From positions 1,349,501 to 1,413,500 of the forward strand of contig CAJHZI010000882.1 of assembly GCA_905160935.1 (NCBI GenBank): a stretch of 64,000 nt of DNA, given 5' to 3'. Position 1 is the stretch's first letter, and each line of letters begins with the position of its first letter. The notes under the pieces were generated by a model that was not told where the DNA came from, made no database searches, and saw nothing but the letters and a program-made list of their open reading frames with translations. Origin of the DNA: Enchytraeus crypticus (lineage: Eukaryota; Annelida; Clitellata; Enchytraeida; Enchytraeidae). Positions 12,016 through 23,674 of the stretch are shown here, in pieces. The position numbers were made by a program, and so were the translations under genes.

Positions 12016-12099
<84 letters not shown>

Positions 12100-12752
12100 T
12101 ATGTAGAGGGAGAGAGAAAAGGAGCGAGAGAGCCCGCATAGGCCTATACGTGCCCGAAAGGAATAAAATTCTAAAATAATATAATCAAATATTGTGTATG
12201 TGGGATATAGGTTCACTGTGACTGTAGTGGTGAATTTATTCCAGATGGATATTTTTGTGATTTTTGCAATAATAAGTAGAGACTGAGAAAGAATATTAAG
12301 TGGACTAAGATTGATTATTGCAATAATAATAAGTATAGAGTGAGATACTGAGTTGGTGTCCTTCTCGATGGTCTTAGAGCTCCTCAGGAAACCAGAAACC
12401 ATAATTCACTGTTAACCTTTGATGTCTATTGTTTTTATTTATTTATAAAAGTGTGGCGGTTTGGAATAAATAAATAAATAAAATTAATAAGTACTATATC
12501 ACATGGGATCAAGGGTGCACCTATAAGGGATCAAGGGTGCTGCATGTATGCACCCTTGATCCCTTTTTGGAAGATGTTGAAATTATTGAATTGTGAGGTT
12601 TAAAGTAAATGTATTGAGCAGTAGACTATTGCATATGAAAGTACTTGTGCAGTAGATACACTCATGTTTAACTTTTAACATTAAAATTTAAAAAGCTTTA
12701 TGTTATGAGCAAAAATGTGTTTAAGGGATCATGGGTGCATACTCTCCCCTAC
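11193..12752. mobile_element. Inverted-repeat DNA transposon with internal copies of its end motif
   Basis: The left end reads GTAGGGGAGAGTATGCACCC and then TTGATCCCT. The right end is its inverse with one mismatch, so the terminal inverted repeat is about 29 bp. The sub-motif TGCACCCTTGATCCC or its inverse recurs inside. It occurs in both orientations at about 11566-11635, including an abutting head-to-head pair at CCCGGGATCAAG. It occurs again at about 12503-12565. Arrays of a terminal motif are the usual layout of transposase-binding sites. The middle holds ATT-rich sequence, a fragment of repeat X (11870-11945) and a TA microsatellite. No transposase frame is readable. A target duplication is not clear (AG / AG at most), so the superfamily is unassigned. 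Confidence 0.8.
12019..12096. repeat. (TA)n microsatellite
   Basis: About 39 TA units inside the inverted-repeat transposon. They produce spurious I/Y-repeat open frames on both strands. Confidence 0.95.
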
Positions 12753-12759
12753 AGAGTGA

Positions 12760-13370
12760 GGATCCCTGTCCTGCTAATGTCGTACGTATTCCAGGATATC
12801 GGATTGGTTGTAGCTTAGGCGTGTCGACTTGTAGGTACACTGGAATCTAGTTGAACCGGTTGACACAGAGTGGTTAAGTTCATTTGACAGACAAATGGGT
12901 TTATTGATACCTCAATGAGTGCATAAAGCAATCCGACATTATTATATGAACAGAGATAGTATCGTAGGTGTGATTTATGAAATGAGTTTTGTCTGGTTAT
13001 AGTATTGTTTTACGCCGCCCAAACATATGGTGGTGTGAGTATGGTCATCGCTCGTAGAGCCAATTTAGATTCAGTGTACCACTTAACCATCTTCAAAGTC
13101 TCATTAGTTAATTAGTTTAATTAACTAAAGAAAGAAAAGCCTGTTATTTATTATTCTCTTACTCGTCATTTGCATGACTCCTCAGCTAGCCATGTGTTAA
13201 TTTTTCTAACAAACTCTTCTATGTTTTCATTTAATGGATTGGATGATTTAAAGGATTGGAGAAATGATTATATAAATAATTTACTTGAACTCGAATTATT
13301 GCACTTATTGGTAATTTGTGGTAATTATTCAAAGTTTACCAGTTATTATGAATGATGTATTCAGAAAAAG
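12760..13370. other. Gene-free stretch
   Basis: A short open frame at 13170-13355 has no recognisable similarity. I see no repeats here. Confidence 0.45.
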
Positions 13371-13371
13371 T

Positions 13372-13650
13372 AGTTGGGTAAACAGGATATTATTCTCAGG
13401 GAATGACGTCCCTGCTTAGTAAATGTTAGTTGAAGCTGAGGAAGGCATAGGGGGCCCACCTCGTCATATGCAGAATCTCCCCAATAGTAATGGTAGGACT
13501 ACATCAAAAGGTATGTTAGATGATTTAAAGATTCACTCGCGTGTGGACATGAAGAGGAAAACGGAAGATTGAGATGAGTGGAGGCGTTGTATACCATGGA
13601 CCTGCTAATAAGAAATTGCACTGAGAGAGAGAGAGAGTGAGAGTATTTTC
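13372..13650 (+). mobile_element. Short element sharing the LINE-A 3' end
   Basis: The first ~110 bases (GTAAACAGGAT... GAGGAAGGCATAGGGGGCCC ACCTCGTCATATGCAGAATC) recur at 60295-60410 and inverted at 50610-50700. The last ~120 bases (GGTATGTTAGATGATTTAAA to CCATGGACCTGC) match the end of the LINE-A coding region and 3' end at 50860-50970. It finishes in a GA-rich tail. The structure is a short non-coding head plus a LINE tail. It could be a SINE that uses LINE-A or an internally deleted LINE-A copy. Confidence 0.75.
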
Positions 13651-13681
13651 AGAATTCTCTCTCTCTCTCTGTTGTTCTGCC

Positions 13682-13885
13682 AAATGACAGGTTCTAGATA
13701 CACATTCCTATCACTATTCTGCTTTCACGCTCCATGAAGAGCATTCCTTTGATTATCGAGTTAATCCCTTCACAAAAAGGCTCTGCCTTGCATACGCCTT
13801 AAGGTAGCCTATATCTTGGGAAAATATGGCATCTGAAGTAGTTTCTTCCAATCTTACTCGGTAGTCTCTTACGACACTTGTAGTT
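13682..13885 (-). repeat. Dispersed repeat R5
   Basis: The reverse complement matches 58015-58230 closely: ..CAGA(A/T)GCCAT.TT..CCCAAGATATAGGCTAC.., then GCA(T/G)AGCCTTTT...GAGATTAAC... and GTGCTCTT...GGAGCGT. There is no coding capacity. Confidence 0.7.
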
Positions 13886-13889
13886 TAGT

Positions 13890-14895
13890 GGCTCGGACAC
13901 AACGCGGGGACAGTTAAATAGTAGGCTACTTGAGCACATATATTTATATTCTTTGAACCTATCGTTAGGCAGTGCACTTGACTGATTGCTAATTTATATA
14001 TAGTCAGCCGTATCAAGTTCATTCCCTAGTATGAATTCTTCAAAGCTAAGAGAATAATTGCAGGAAAGACATGTTTGTACATACTTTACTACATCATCAT
14101 CTTTATCTTCCCCGATTAGTCAGTCCCCTATTTTAACAAACACGAGTAATGTTTGTATTACTACAAGTTATGTCAATATTGATTATGGCTTAGAAGTGTT
14201 TTGAATCGAGTTTGTTTTTTTATTTTTTAAGGTAAGCAGTTGAGCATTAGGTATGCACTGTCGGTAAGTTCGCTGTTTGCCTACGCCAGTCTCATAATAG
14301 GGTTGTTCTTTGAAGGCCCGCTTGATGACTAAAGACGAAGTAAATTATTGAACGTACCTAAGAGCTATAGTCCTGTACTTGGAATAGTAAATAGCGAACT
14401 TGACAAAGTTTATTATTTAAGCGATCAGGTTATATGGTCATATATGAGAAGTATAGTTAAATTTATGAAGTATTTCTGAAATGCATAGTTACTTCTTAAT
14501 AATATATTGCTTATAATTAGTAGTGAAGAAATAAGAATTTCACTTGAAATAATGGTTGATATCTCACTCCAAATGTAAACAATCGTAACATAATATAGTA
14601 ACTAATAAAATAAATAAAATAACGTATGAAACAAAAGAGCGTTAGTGGTTTCTTCGAAGGAGCGTAATCTCGATTCGACAATTAGCAGCTAAAAAGATTA
14701 AATGAAGTCTTAAATTACATGCGATTTACAAAGATTTTGTAAAATCGGTTGCGAAAAGTAGGTCTACTATTGGATTGTATATTTTAGAAAATATTAAGAT
14801 ACTAAATACTGAAATAAAAGTAAGACAACGGTTAACTTGATGGACATTTCTCTATTATAACTCGATATAACAATAGGACGTTATAATAATAATAT
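13890..14895. other. Gene-free stretch
   Basis: AT-rich DNA without recognisable features. Confidence 0.45.
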
Positions 14896-15035
14896 TCCAA
14901 TAATATTATTAAAGGTTTAACGACCGTTTCCCCATACAAGGATGATGTCAGGGACGATCCCCATCGCATGTTACTACTAATCGATTCACCCCAAACGATC
15001 TGAAAAAAACATGTGCTGAAGAGAAGTTATTAAGT
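14896..15035 (-). repeat. Dispersed repeat X
   Basis: It shares CATACAAGGATGATGTCAGG, AACATCCCC/GATCCCC, TCACTACAAATCGATTC and GCTGAAGAG with 34385-34515, and a shorter part with 11870-11945. All three abut an ATT/TAA-rich stretch. This suggests a retroelement 3' end with a TAA-type tail, on the minus strand. Confidence 0.65.
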
Positions 15036-15165
15036 TCTCTCTTAGTGCACTGCCTACTGGCAGGTCCTTGGTACATAACGCCTCCACTCTTCTCTGTCTT
15101 CCGCCTTCCTCTTCATTTCCGCATATGAGTGGGTCTTTAAATCATCTGAATACCTAATCTCGGCC
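15036..15165 (-). mobile_element. LINE-A 3'-end fragment
   Basis: The reverse complement carries the end of the LINE-A ORF (GATGATTTAAAGACCCACTC ATATG... GTGGAGGCGTTATGTACCA) and the CTGCCAGTAGGCAGTGCACT tail with a short GA-type end. It lies directly beside repeat X. Confidence 0.75.
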
Positions 15166-15169
15166 TGCC

Positions 15170-16380
15170 CGAGTATTATATAACTTATTAAGTTATGTAA
15201 TGTTTATTGCCATTTTCATATTTTTAGCAATAATCCAGCTAATATATAATATTTCGCTAGAATTAGTCTTTAAAAGCTAATTACTTTGTTATTCAAAGAA
15301 ATTAGTTGGTTAAAAGTGAATGTTTAAATTGAAGGAGGTTACGTCTATACCCCTTTCTCGGAAAATCTACTGAAGCCATCATATATCATTCACTTCTTGT
15401 TTCTAAAGCCGCTGTGCGTGTGTCATTAGGAAATTTTATAACATTGTGTAAAACTTGTGCTAATAGACAGCTGGTACATTTCATTTGTATAATTTAAATA
15501 TTCACGAGTTGGTGTTGGGTAAAAATATAATTTTCTAGTATCCGGAAGTCGATTAATGCTAGGACTGAGAAAATTACCGAGCGCCCCACAGAAACTTCTC
15601 CAAAATTTAATTTTAGAAATTGAATTTTATCGTTTCAGCTGAGATAATCAATTATCACCCCAGACGCTGTTTATTGTATATTGTTGCGCGTTTTGTGTTC
15701 AGATCAACTATTTTATTTGTGAGCTCATAAGTGAGTTTGATCGTGAACGTGGATACATTTAAATATTCATACATTCAGTGCTATGCGCTATGTGCCTGTA
15801 CTGTGGGCACTATAGGGAGTAGGACAGTATATGTCGTAACCAATTCGACATATAGTATATTTGTGAAATGCCGCTATATATCAGATGTCTCAGTAGTGTA
15901 AATTGGAGTGTAGAGGTATTTTGTGGGAGACGACGGATGGTGTAGTGGCCACGTTCTCTAAAGTCTGAAGTGTAAGTAATAATTTGTTCTACAACCCTGA
16001 CGTAATTTACTACATGGTTACAATTTTACAAAATCTAAAATAGAGATATCTATCTTGATATATTAATTGGTCGATCAATTGGTCATTGGCGGGCACAGTG
16101 GAGTTAAATAGTATAATTTCCACTCAAATTTATGCTGTTTACCTACATTGTGTAACCCTGCAGAGCTATGTACAGTGGAATAGATTACAATTAGAATTAA
16201 GTGAATCATTTCAACTGCACGTAACAATGCACTTATATTTGACTCATAGTAAATCGAAACGTCTTATTACTTTGTCAGACAGCTCTGACTTATTTTAGTC
16301 TCAAGTAAATTAATTCCAATCGATTTTATTATTGTTGCGGAATATTACGCTTTCAACGAGTACTGAGCTCTACGTTATCT
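15170..16380. other. Gene-free stretch
   Basis: An open frame at 16086-16298 has no recognisable similarity. I see nothing else. Confidence 0.45.
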
Positions 16381-16381
16381 G

Positions 16382-16640
16382 TGAGTTCTACGAGTACTGA
16401 GTGTTCTGTGAGTTCTACGAGTACTGCGTGTTCTGTGAGTTCTACGAGTACTGCGTGTTCTGTGAGTTCTACGAGTACTGCGTGTTCTGTGAGTTCTATG
16501 AGTACTGCGTGTTCTATGAGTTCTATGAGAACTGTGTGTTCTGTGAGTTCTGTCAGTACTGGATAAACGAGTTCTACGAGTACTGAGTGTTCTGTGACTT
16601 TACGGGTAGTAAATGAGTTCTGGGAGTACTGGATAAACGA
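16382..16640. repeat. 27-bp minisatellite
   Basis: Seven near-perfect copies of GAGTTCTACGAGTACTGCGT plus GTTCTGT (27 bases), then a decayed continuation to about 16640. Since 27 is a multiple of three, two frames (S-T-S-T-A-C-S-V and Y-C-V-F-C-E-F-Y types) stay open artificially. Confidence 0.93.
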
Positions 16641-16687
16641 TGCTGTATGTGATGTTTACATGAATAAGCGCATGGATTTATAGCTGT

Positions 16688-17112
16688 TGGTGTTATAGGC
16701 TACAGTAGCCATAAGATTATTAGTGTTTTAGGCTACAGTAGCCATAAGATTATTAGTGTTTTAGGCTACAGTAGCCATAAGATTATTAATGCTGTAGGCT
16801 ACAGTAGCCATAAGATTATTAGTGTTGTAGGCTACAGTAGGCATAAGATTATTAATGCAGTAGGCTACAGTAGGCATAAGATTATTAATGCTGTAGGCTA
16901 CAGTAGGCATAAGATTATTAATGCTGTAGGCTACATAGGCATAAGATTATTAATGCTGTAGGCTACAGTAGGCATAAGATTATTAATGCTGTAGGCTACA
17001 GTAGCCATAAGATTATTAATGTTGTAGGCTACAGTAGGCATAAGATTATTAATGCTGTAGGCTACGTAGGCATAAGATTATTAGTGCTGTAGGCTACAGT
17101 AGCCGTAAGAAT
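16688..17112. repeat. 33-bp minisatellite
   Basis: About 13 copies of a 33-base unit containing TAAGATTATTAATGCTGTAG and GCTACAGTAGGCA. Variants (CC for GG at the unit end, and loss of AG) are grouped along the array. Confidence 0.93.
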
Positions 17113-17114
17113 AT

Positions 17115-17900
17115 TATGATAGTGTTGTGGGATTTCAGTTACTATTTTTATTGGGCCTGGCCGTCTATCAGTCAAAATTGTTTAGGCTTAATTAATAAAT
17201 GGCCGTACTCATATTGGAAGCTTCAAAATGATTTTTTGTTTGACTCTAAGAAGAATGTATATATTTTACATTCGACACTTTCTCAGATCAACGTTGTTTA
17301 TGTTCTCAGTGCGAGTGTAGGCCGAAATGTTGAAGCAATTATAGACCGCTTTACTGAATTTTATTCTACCATATTAAGGGTCGATTAATTTAAGTGCATA
17401 ACTCGTATGCAGTAACTCATCCTGGCACTTGAATATAGTGACACTTCCAACCATTTAGTTGTTCAGTTGTTGAAGGAATCCTATAATAATTATCAGTTTA
17501 TATTTGTGACTTTATGGAGTAGGACCATCCAGCCAGTATAACGTCCATGGCAGCCGCAAAGCTGATAGACAAGTTTAGTCGATGTTTTACCGGGTACATT
17601 TGTACGTTATAATATGACGAGATTGGATGATTTACCAAATCTCTTGGTCTGTATATTAAATATAGATATCATATAATCGGCGTAATCTTCATGCTTTTTA
17701 TATAAGATTAAAAATCAAAAGCTATTTAATATTTAAGATATTTAAGCTATTTAATTTTTAGTGCACTGAGCTTGTCTATTTGTTATCATGGAGGAAAGAT
17801 TAGCTTGAACAATAACAGAAACAAGAAGACTAACCATTCTAACTGTAGACCTATTGACTGTTGGCTGGCGGAAAGGTCTCAACAAGGTGAGCGAGAAGAA
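17115..17900. other. Gene-free stretch
   Basis: The open frame 17116-17388 begins right after the minisatellite and shows no domain that I recognise. Confidence 0.45.
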
Positions 17901-17908
17901 GTAAGGCA

Positions 17909-17963
<55 letters not shown>
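17909..17963. repeat. (GA)n microsatellite
   Basis: A near-pure GA run. It creates an E/R-repeat in an open frame that I do not regard as a gene. Confidence 0.95.
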
Positions 17964-17967
<4 letters not shown>

Positions 17968-18479
17968 AGAACAAGATGAGCGAGAAAATAAGAACATTAG
18001 GTTGTGTAAGAAAGAAATGGCTTAGTTCTCAATTTAGCCTTCTGTTCGAGATCTCTGGATGATTCCAGACGGAATATGCAGAGTATATTGCATGATAGGG
18101 GAGTGTATGCCTCTATTGTGGACTCAGTCTCCTTGGATATATTATGTTAATGTAATTGTAAAATAATGGCTCCACAGGGACACCGTCATTTATTTCTGCA
18201 CAGAATGCTAATACACTTCGCGTTTACGAGCAGGAGAAAGAAATCCATAATTAAAATTTACTTTAGCGCACTAGCCTTACTTTTCCCTGTTAATGAGAAG
18301 TAAAATAGAGGAAGGCAATTATAAGTTACTTCAGGAACTCTACTTTTTCTTGAATTAAGGCATCACTTATAGATTGGTATTAAAATCCTAATAGATATTT
18401 GTGATTATAGTGTACTTTTTTCGCTCTAGAGTTGAGTAAACTTGTACGTTTCGCTTTACAACAGAGAGCTAAACAGAAC

Positions 18480-18660
18480 TACGAAATGGAAGTAGAAACC
18501 ACCTCAGAAGTCATTTGTCTCGAACTAGGCCACATAAATTATGGCTGACGCGTGATGATATCATAGACGTGCTACTTTGGTTTGAGCGAGAGTACGATAT
18601 AGGGCCTATATAAAATATCTGCTTGGACTTCTCTCATCTGCCATTTGCAGAACACCACAG
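18480..18660 (+). repeat. Possible diverged R5 copy
   Basis: ACCACCTCAGAAGTCATTTG ... and CTGCCATTTGCAGAAC follow the order of landmarks of R5 at 58015-58220. It is weak and diverged. Confidence 0.35.
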
Positions 18661-18964
18661 TGAGCTAAAAACCAAACCCATTCTTGGTTGGTTATTGTGG
18701 TGATTTATAATTTGATTTAATCATTATGATTTAATTACACATTTATATCGAAGCTATCGGAACGCTCTTCGTAGTATGCCAGGTGAAGCCCTAGTAGCCC
18801 AAAATTCTGGAAAATTTATTTTCATGGCTTTCGAGAACTATCTTTGGAGAAATCCTACAATCTTCTATTGGCTATTAGGGTCCGTTGAAAGCAAGACGCC
18901 AAGGGGGCCCGTGCCGCCCATCGGTCCCTTTTCACCAATTTTGAGCATACGATATGTCTTGTAT

Positions 18965-19058
18965 AGTTCAAATCCTGGTTCAAATCCTGGGCTCGCCCGT
19001 CACTGACATCGCTTTCGAGTGAGGAAACTGACGTTAACCCTAGCTTTATCAGCTTTCA
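18965..19058 (+). repeat. SINE S1, 5'-truncated copy
   Basis: It starts within the B-box region, with GGTTCAAATCCTGG duplicated in tandem. It continues CTCGCCCGTCACTGACATCG to the TAGCTTTATCAGCTTT tail. Confidence 0.85.
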
Positions 19059-19500
19059 TAGAGCACATAAACGCAGCAATGCATGTCTCCCCATGCGCGC
19101 ATACATGTATTGGGCGTCTATTTGCTTGAAGGAATGCTGTTGATATAAGTGGTCGGACTACTAATTCATGGTTGTTTGAACGTAACAGAATCTGAGCAGC
19201 TTAAAAGATAATCATGCTGTAAAGTTAACATATCTCTGGCCACCTGGTGTTCGTTAACCTTTGTTTTATTAGTTTTTTTTTGTCGGATTTCGGCTGCAGT
19301 CTGCTAGAATACTATCCTGCTGGGATTTGCTTCCTGCTAACTGGCTTCTTATAGATGAGAAAAGTTTTGAGAAATGGATTTTAATAATTTGTTCGAATTT
19401 GCTCTAATTATTTTTGTGACAATTTTATACTATTAGCTTATTGTTTATACTAATTAAATGTTTCATATTCGCTTTATTCAGTTTAATAAAAAAAATAACG

Positions 19501-19637
19501 CTGAACTTCAGTGTGGGCTGAACTTCAGTGTGGGCTGAACTTCAGTGTGGGCTGAACTTCAGTGTGGGCTGAACTTCAGTGTGGGCTGAACTTCAGTGTG
19601 GGCTGAACTTCAGTGTGGGCTGAACTTCAGTGTGGGC
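19501..19637. repeat. 17-bp minisatellite
   Basis: Eight perfect copies of CTGAACTTCAGTGTGGG. The perfect identity suggests recent expansion. Confidence 0.96.
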
Positions 19638-20050
19638 TTGAGTGTAGATCAGTTGATGAAATCATTAAAAGTTCATGATTAAGTTAGTGGATTTAATTCA
19701 TAAAAATAGGATTTTTAAATTTTAAGGAAAAATATTTTTTAAATCGCGATTTAAACAAATTTATTTGGAATCAAGGATCTTGATTCTATAAAATAAATTT
19801 AAATGAAATTTAACTTAATAAATTATAATTTAAAATAATCTGGTACTCTTTAAATTTTGTTTAGCTGTCTTTCTATTTGTCTTAATCCTTAATTCCGTGT
19901 CGTCAAGCTATTGAACACTCAGTATCAAGACATTATATAATTCTACTCATATTCATACTTATATTCATACTTATAGACTATCCCACAAGCCATTGTTGGA
20001 CTAATTACCTATATTAGCACACCATATAGTATAAAATTAAGTACCCATTG

Positions 20051-20170
20051 GTCTGAGCCGGTGGTTATGTTGGCAAGTTATTCGACATCGAATCAGTAGG
20101 TGCAAGGTTCAAATCAAAAGGCTCTTCCTGTCACTGACATGTCTCGAGCAGGACGTTAAACTTGGCCATA
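20051..20170 (+). repeat. SINE S1, diverged copy
   Basis: GAGCCGGTGGT.ATGTTGGCAA, GATCAGTAGGTGC-like, AGGTTCAAATC, TGTCACTGACATG and GACGTTAAACTTGGC match the S1 order. Confidence 0.7.
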
Positions 20171-20359
20171 ATTGTGGCTGATGTACGGAACACGACGAGT
20201 CATAGCGTGGGACTCGTGATTGTGGTAATATCTGTAATGATTGTGGCAGTGTTGAACATTATAACACTTGCGCTTAAACGTACAATAAAATACTCTTCCC
20301 TTATTTCAACAAGTGAAAAAACAAAGTAGGCATACATGTAATTGTAATTTTAATTAAAC

Positions 20360-20541
20360 TTTCTTTAACTATCCCTAACCCAAACCCTTACCCCTTACCT
20401 TAACCCTAAATATATTCCTAAGAAACTAAAGAAATTTAGTAAAACTTAAAAAAATTAAAGTGACTCGAGCCAGAATCGAACCCCGAACCACATGATCTAA
20501 TATCTATCATCTATACCATTATGCCACCGTTACTTCCGATT
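20360..20541 (-). repeat. SINE S3, second copy
   Basis: On the minus strand it shows an A-box-like TGGCATAATGG, a B-box-like GGGTTCGATTCTGG and then a tail of GGTTAAGGTAAGGGGTAAGG units. The layout is the same as at 8718-8874. It could also be read as a decayed tRNA pseudogene, but the shared non-tRNA tail favours a SINE. Confidence 0.7.
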
Positions 20542-20552
20542 GAACTTAGTTG

Positions 20553-21838
20553 AATAGATGATGTCAACATATCGTACTAGAAAATCGTTATCCTATAGCT
20601 ATAGCTACTCTTCAGTTGTTGAAATAAGGGAAGAGTAAAGAGTATTTTATTGTAGTAGAAGCGCAAATATTATACTAACTAGGACCATTACTGTCGATCA
20701 TTGATTAAGCTTCGGCTGAGTGCAGAGTTATTGTTTATTGTTGTATTTGTACAGTTGCACATAAACAGTATGGAGGGTGAAGTGTATAAATATATACCCC
20801 AAATCCGTTTATAAACTACAAAAGAACTTTTAAACAAAGTGTTTATATAATAATCAACAACTATTCTGTAGCCGGGTCTGTGGGATACAAACTTTAAAGT
20901 TAGTCGTCACAGACGCATGACAATATGAAAATAAATGATTAGAGATAGTTCGAGCAGTTTATTCTGCGTATTACGAGAGATTGGCTCCTTTTTAAAATAT
21001 CCAACATTTGATAATGTCACGAGGCGATCGTTGTCTGTGAGCATATAGGCCTATGCCATTTAATGATTTAAATCTTCGTAGCTTTCTGTAAACGTGTGAT
21101 GGTCGTGTTGTGAAGGTGGATGAAGTAGCTTAAATTGAAGCTTTGTGGCAGTGAAAAGGAAAACCATAAATGATTATATTTATACCAACTATTGTCATTA
21201 CAGGATATTTTCTAACTCAGTACTTGCGATTTGCCATCCTATCTCTGTTTTTAAATCTACGAATTTAGAATTTAAGATTAATTTTATATCTGCTCTAGCT
21301 AATTCTTCACAGACTGCCCCGGTTATGACTGAAATTCGCTGAATTCCCCCTCCATGCATGACCTTCAGTTACTGCTGTCTACAGTAACTTGGCTACAGGA
21401 CCTAGTCACCTAGTCGGCTATTTTCTTCAGGCCCTGTTATATTTTGAATTTTTTCTTATTTATATTTCATATCTCAGTGTGATTTGTTTTCCTCACTTTG
21501 GACAATGTTCTGAGAAAAGCTTATCTCGTGATTGGTTGATTAGTTTTAAAGCAAATAGATTAAGCGTATGCCAGGTTTTACTAATCCATCACATATCCAC
21601 CTCTAGAGTGACTTAGCGAAGATCGGCGAAGGCTGCTAGTGAAGAGCAATTGAAGTATTTAATCTACATAATATTATGTATGGGTGTTGTGTAGGCGTAG
21701 ATTAGAATAGTTATGCCAGCTATGCTCATAACTGTCGCTCTCTGGGCGTCGTACTGCGTATTACTCAGTAAATTCTTAAATAGTTGTAGTGTAAATATTA
21801 TATTTATTTATAACTCACACTTGTTGGGGGGCGGAAAC
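20553..21838. other. Gene-free stretch
   Basis: Several 60-75 codon open frames (21145, 21389, 21713) show no recognisable domain, codon signature or splice context. Confidence 0.45.
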
Positions 21839-22080
21839 TTAAGAGGAACTGAGTGGACGGATAAATTTTTTTATAAGGAATTCAGAGTACATAACTCTCT
21901 CTTCCCTCTCCCTTGAAGTAATTTGTAACATTTGACGTCAACAATTTTTTACTTCTTCTGTTACTAAGAGGAACTGAGTAGACGGATAAAAAATGATAAG
22001 GAAAACTGAGTACATTACTTCCTCCTCCCTCCATAGATGTAATTTTTTACATTTTAACGTCAACAATTTTTATTACTTCA
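21838..22080. repeat. Tandem duplication of ~120 bp
   Basis: The two halves (about 21838-21964 and 21965-22080) both run AAGAGGAACTGAGT.GACGG, then ACATAACT/ACATTACT..CCTCCCT, then GACGTCAACAATTTTT. They have diverged by small gaps and substitutions. Confidence 0.85.
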
Positions 22081-22084
22081 GCAG

Positions 22085-23530
22085 GAAATAATATTGCCAA
22101 CTTATTTAAAGCAGGGTAAAAATGACGTCTTGATTCAATTTATTTCAAATTTAGATAAAGGCTATTTTAAAGCACGTTTATTTTTCAACCATGCTTAATT
22201 CTATTTTATTGATTTCTTAAGACATTTACTTGAGACGTAGCGAATTATTGTATTTGTGCTTGAAATAAAAGTGGATTAAAGTGTTTAGAGTGTTAGGTTA
22301 CTCAGTTTTAAGTAATAATATATGAAACTAGTGAGAATCCTAGATAGGAGATGAATAATGCTAGGAGTGAACTTTAGAATTAGAAAAGAATTAAATGTTA
22401 AGAGGCAAATAAAAGATATGTTTTGCTAGTTTTTTAAGTTTATTCACGGAATTGATGTGTTGTGTCTGGTTTGTTTTCCCGTTTTTGTCCGGGTTGTTTG
22501 AAGAATAGACCAACCGGTGACTGAACGTGTCGGAAAAGGCGACTAAAGCTCTAAGATCCAAACCAACCTCAGAAAGAGCATTCGGTTGGTGAGCGCCTAG
22601 TCTCCAGAAATTTCTACAAAAATTTTCTAACACGAATAAAAGAGATTATAGGTGATTGACTGATGATATGATATGGGACAGAGAGGAGTGAAGAAGGTCT
22701 ATTCATAACTTGACTCTATTTAAATTGAGATTAAAGGGAAGATGATGATGGTGTTAATGATGATGATAATGCTTGAAGTGTTTCCTTATTCTACCTGTGG
22801 AAATTAAACTTGCATAGCTGCCTCAATATAGTCCTACACTGAACAAGTAAGTTAGCGTGTGTATGTTTTATGTTTGTATTTTTATGTGTGTTTAATTATA
22901 AGACGTTTAGTAGTAGTAGTTTCATTAAATTTATTTGTCAAATTTTTGTCATATTGGTTGTTCGAACAGTACTTATATTTAGTCAGGCATCCGGGTCATC
23001 TAAGCTTGCTAAAGGTTGCGCCTGTCAAAGTGTTAGCTTTTATATGTTTATATAATGTTGAAATATTGTTAGACATAGCTGAACCTCATGCTGTTATGAC
23101 GAGCGAAGGTGTTCAGAAACTTGAGATTATAGCGAACAGTTGGCTCAGTGGGCAGCAGAGAGCGTAATTTTGCCTCACATTGAAATAATTTTATAGACTA
23201 GATCGTCTTCATTCATAAAACTTTTGATACGGTCAAATCTCTGAGCTTGTGTGCACAGAGTATGAGTGGCACAAGGCTTCGCGTAGAGCAATATAAAAAT
23301 GAAGAGCATTGTAGTTAAATTCTTTAGAAATGTGTACCTGGCGGAGTGCTTTCATTGTTCGTTTTTCGATGCCTGTCACATTTTATTCAGAATAATTTAT
23401 GTTCGCAGACAATTGTGGGTTCGTCTCTGCCCCAATGTTCGACAGAGACGAATTATGCGCTGAGTTGGGCTAAACATCTAAATTTATTCGTTTTAAATTT
23501 AAATGTGTTAATGTAAGTGTAGTACCATTG
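22085..23530. other. Gene-free stretch
   Basis: Open frames at 22391-22633 (-) and 22859-23167 (+) show no family features. A short GATGATGAT run lies at 22740-22770. Confidence 0.45.
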
Positions 23531-23534
23531 ACAC

Positions 23535-23670
23535 TGGCTAGAGCCAGTGGCGATGTCGGTAAGATATTCGACCGCGGATCAGTATCTGCGGGGCTCAAAT
23601 CCTGGCTCGCCCGTCACTGACGTCGTTTTCGAGTGAGGAAACTGACGTTAACACTAGCTTTAGCTTTGCC
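23535..23670 (+). repeat. SINE S1, well-preserved copy
   Basis: AGAGCCAGTGGCGATGTCGG, TAAGATATTCGACCGCGGAT, a B-box-like GGGCTCAAATCCTGG and GAGTGAGGAAACTGACGTTA follow in order. It is close to the consensus of the family in this window. Confidence 0.9.
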
Positions 23671-23674
23671 ATTA

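Noticed and set aside
11959-12402. Long minus-strand open frame with an I/Y repeat
   Set aside because: It is made by the TA microsatellite inside the inverted-repeat transposon. There are no codon or domain signals. The same applies to frames at 50888-51207 and 54626-54889.
19501-19637. CRISPR-like array
   Set aside because: Units are directly contiguous without spacers, in an animal genome. These are minisatellites. The same holds for 16688-17112 and 43233-44073.
20470-20541. Functional tRNA gene on the minus strand
   Set aside because: A- and B-box-like blocks are present, but I could not fold a convincing cloverleaf, and the sequence continues into a tail shared with another dispersed copy.
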